A stretch of DNA of 35,264 nt from Candidatus Omnitrophota bacterium (GTDB lineage: Bacteria > Omnitrophota > Gorgyraeia > Zapsychrales > Aceulaceae), in contig JAQUUP010000021.1 in NCBI GenBank assembly GCA_028693815.1, positions 1 through 35,264 on the forward strand. Reading direction: 5' to 3'. The translations under genes and the position numbers were made by a program. Under the pieces are notes generated by a model, which had not been told where the DNA came from, did not search any database, and worked only from the letters and a program-made list of their open reading frames with translations. The first letter of the stretch is position 1. Each line of letters begins with the position of its first letter. Below, one piece after another: positions 33,486 through 35,264 of the stretch.

Positions 33486-35261
33486 TTACTCTTTTCCACT
33501 GTAAACATGAGGAGCATGTTTTTTTAATTTCATCTTCAGGAACTCCTCAACGTGCTCACTGGTTGAAAGCATCAAAGCTTCTTTTGCAACGGATTGCGCA
33601 TCGGCATAACTAACGCTACGAATAAGCTCTTTAATTTGCAAAATATTAAAAGACGACATACTAAACTCATCTAACCCCATTCCAAGCAAAAGAAAAGCTA
33701 AAATCGGCTCACTAGACATTTCCCCACATAAACCAATCTCAATGCCCGCCTCACGTCCAGCATCAATTGTTCTCTTAATAAGCCTTAAAACCGCCGGATG
33801 TGCTGGTTGATAAAGGCTTGCTGTTTGTTCATTTGTTCGATCAACCGCCAACGTATACTGGATCAAATCGTTTGTTCCAATGCTAAAGAAATCAACTTCT
33901 TTTGCTAAAAGATCCGCTGTCATTGCTGCTGAAGGAACTTCAATCATAACACCTACTGACATCTTAGGCTTAAAAGCAATCTTTTCTTTTTTCAAGCTAT
34001 TCTTTGCCTCTTGCAACATAGCATTGGCCTCCCTAAGTTCAGAAACACCCGAGACCATAGGATACATCATTTTTAAATTTCCATAAACCGATGCCCTTAA
34101 GATAGCACGCAATTGTGTTCTAAAAATTTCTGGTCGCCCTAAACAAAAACGAATAGCGCGCCATCCTAAAAAAGACTGAACTTCCTTTGGCACCTCAACA
34201 CTTGAAGCAAATTTGTCACCACCAAGATCAAGAGTTCGAATAACAACTGGATTTGGCGCCATTTTCCTTAAGATATATTTGTATGCTTTAAACTGTTCTT
34301 CTTCAGTTGGCAAATCGCTTCGATTCATATAAAGATATTCTGTCCGATATAGGCCAACGCCATTGCTACCTTGTTTTAAAATGACTGGAATTTCTTCCGG
34401 AAGTTCTAAATTGGCCATGATTGAAACACGCCGCCCATCTGTTGTTTCTGCTGGCAAATCCTTGATATCATCAAAACGTGTTTTAGATGCAGCAATTTTA
34501 CTTTTAACAATATTATATTTTTCCTTCGTCTTTTCGGACGGATGAACAATAATCAAACCCTTGCGGCCATCTACAATCAAATAATCCTGGTTACTAACAC
34601 GAAGCATAGCATCTTTAAGACCAACCACAGCAGGAATCCCCAAAGACTTTGCCATAATAGCCGTATGCGACGTTCGTCCTCCAACATCCGTTGCAAATCC
34701 CAAAATCTTTTTATTATACATACCCGCTGTATCTGAAGGAGAAAAATCATGCGCAATGACGATTGTCTCTTCTGTCAAATCACTAAGATCATGCAATTTT
34801 GTTTCTTCCACCAAATTTTTCAAAACACGCTTGCTCACATCATTAATATCGCTTGTGCGATCTCTCAAATATTCATCTTCAATTTCAGAGAAAACTTTAA
34901 TATACTTTTTCATCACCTGAGAAAAAACATATTCAACGCACATTCTTTCTTTTTTAATACTTTTAATAACTTCCTGAATAATTGTTCGATCTTCCAAAAC
35001 AAGCAAATGAGCATCAAAAATTTGCGCATGACGAACACCCATATCTTTTGAAATTCTTGTTTGAATGCTTAAAATTTCTTCACGTGTTTTAATCAACGCT
35101 TCCTCAAAACGTGCAATCTCAACTGGAATTTCTTTTTCCATAATCGATCTAGGGGAAATATATAAATCCTGTTTATCTAAAATAAACGCTGGCCCCGAAG
35201 AAACCCCTGGCGCTGCGGAAATTCCTATCAAAACTAATTCTTTCTTTTTCATCTTTGTCAT
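33486..35261 (-). CDS. ptsI: Phosphoenolpyruvate-protein phosphotransferase (PTS enzyme I)
   Basis: Enzyme I takes phosphate from PEP and passes it to HPr. The 591-residue protein is complete: an N-terminal HPr-binding helical part, the phosphohistidine site [21 protein letters not shown] with His199, then the PEP-binding barrel with [33 protein letters not shown] and [10 protein letters not shown] with catalytic Cys512. All key residues are present. The start may be the ATG at 35261 or the one at 35252; only three bases precede the first in this window. An HPr gene ending in an ATGA overlap upstream would fit but cannot be seen. No sugar-specific PTS components are in the window, so a regulatory role is possible. 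Confidence 0.95.
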   Translation of the reverse strand: MTKMKKKELVLIGISAAPGVSSGPAFILDKQDLYISPRSIMEKEIPVEIARFEEALIKTREEILSIQTRISKDMGVRHAQIFDAHLLVLEDRTIIQEVIKSIKKERMCVEYVFSQVMKKYIKVFSEIEDEYLRDRTSDINDVSKRVLKNLVEETKLHDLSDLTEETIVIAHDFSPSDTAGMYNKKILGFATDVGGRTSHTAIMAKSLGIPAVVGLKDAMLRVSNQDYLIVDGRKGLIIVHPSEKTKEKYNIVKSKIAASKTRFDDIKDLPAETTDGRRVSIMANLELPEEIPVILKQGSNGVGLYRTEYLYMNRSDLPTEEEQFKAYKYILRKMAPNPVVIRTLDLGGDKFASSVEVPKEVQSFLGWRAIRFCLGRPEIFRTQLRAILRASVYGNLKMMYPMVSGVSELREANAMLQEAKNSLKKEKIAFKPKMSVGVMIEVPSAAMTADLLAKEVDFFSIGTNDLIQYTLAVDRTNEQTASLYQPAHPAVLRLIKRTIDAGREAGIEIGLCGEMSSEPILAFLLLGMGLDEFSMSSFNILQIKELIRSVSYADAQSVAKEALMLSTSEHVEEFLKMKLKKHAPHVYSGKE

Positions 35262-35264
35262 AGC

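Overview
The window looks like a piece of chromosome from a Gram-negative, AT-rich bacterium, most probably Candidatus Omnitrophota (OP3). The lineage call rests on two very large proteins that share an N-terminal block beginning LPxPG and a GGIDF tail, which I associate from memory with that phylum. It is supported by lipid A/Kdo genes (outer membrane) and by spacers filled with degenerate AT-rich inverted repeats. It is an inference, not a database result. Every convincing gene lies on the minus strand, so transcription runs from high to low coordinates. Many neighbours overlap by ATGA.

Region by region, in order of transcription. (1) 35261-29109: a tight block of ptsI, a sugar-phosphate nucleotidyltransferase, metK, ahcY and pfkA. 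(2) 28962-24609: ilvC behind its own candidate promoter and a hairpin-rich leader, then leuA, aroE and a prepilin peptidase. (3) 24233-13532: two giant paralogues, called P2 (1197 aa) and P1 (2178 aa). Each has a signal peptide, a shared N-terminal module of about 310 residues, its own cargo and a shared C-terminal tail. P1 carries a phosphoenolpyruvate-synthase-like enzyme with its catalytic residues present. P2 carries a methyltransferase-like domain. A decayed copy of the 3' end of the prepilin peptidase gene sits directly behind P2, which suggests that the pair arose by tandem duplication of a [pilD-giant gene] unit. A strong terminator closes P1. (4) 13384-8446: aroK, dprA, topA and xerC, with repeat elements between them. 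(5) 8449-1: envelope polysaccharide genes: waaA, lpxK, a fused LpxL-ELM1 protein, then GT4 and GT9 glycosyltransferases.

The glycosyltransferase end is damaged. One GT9 is split by what looks like a single-base loss in a T run, and its N-terminal half is fused in frame to a GT4. The last GT9 is cut off and joined to the final codons of a glmS gene. A nine-codon fragment of another gene follows at the window edge.

Together the genes cover lipid A acylation, 4'-phosphorylation and Kdo transfer; steps of aromatic and branched-chain amino acid synthesis; SAM synthesis and S-adenosylhomocysteine hydrolysis; glycolysis and PTS phosphorelay; and DNA topology, uptake and chromosome resolution. The best candidate for an undescribed system is the P1/P2 pair: exported proteins with a common two-ended frame and interchangeable enzymatic centres.
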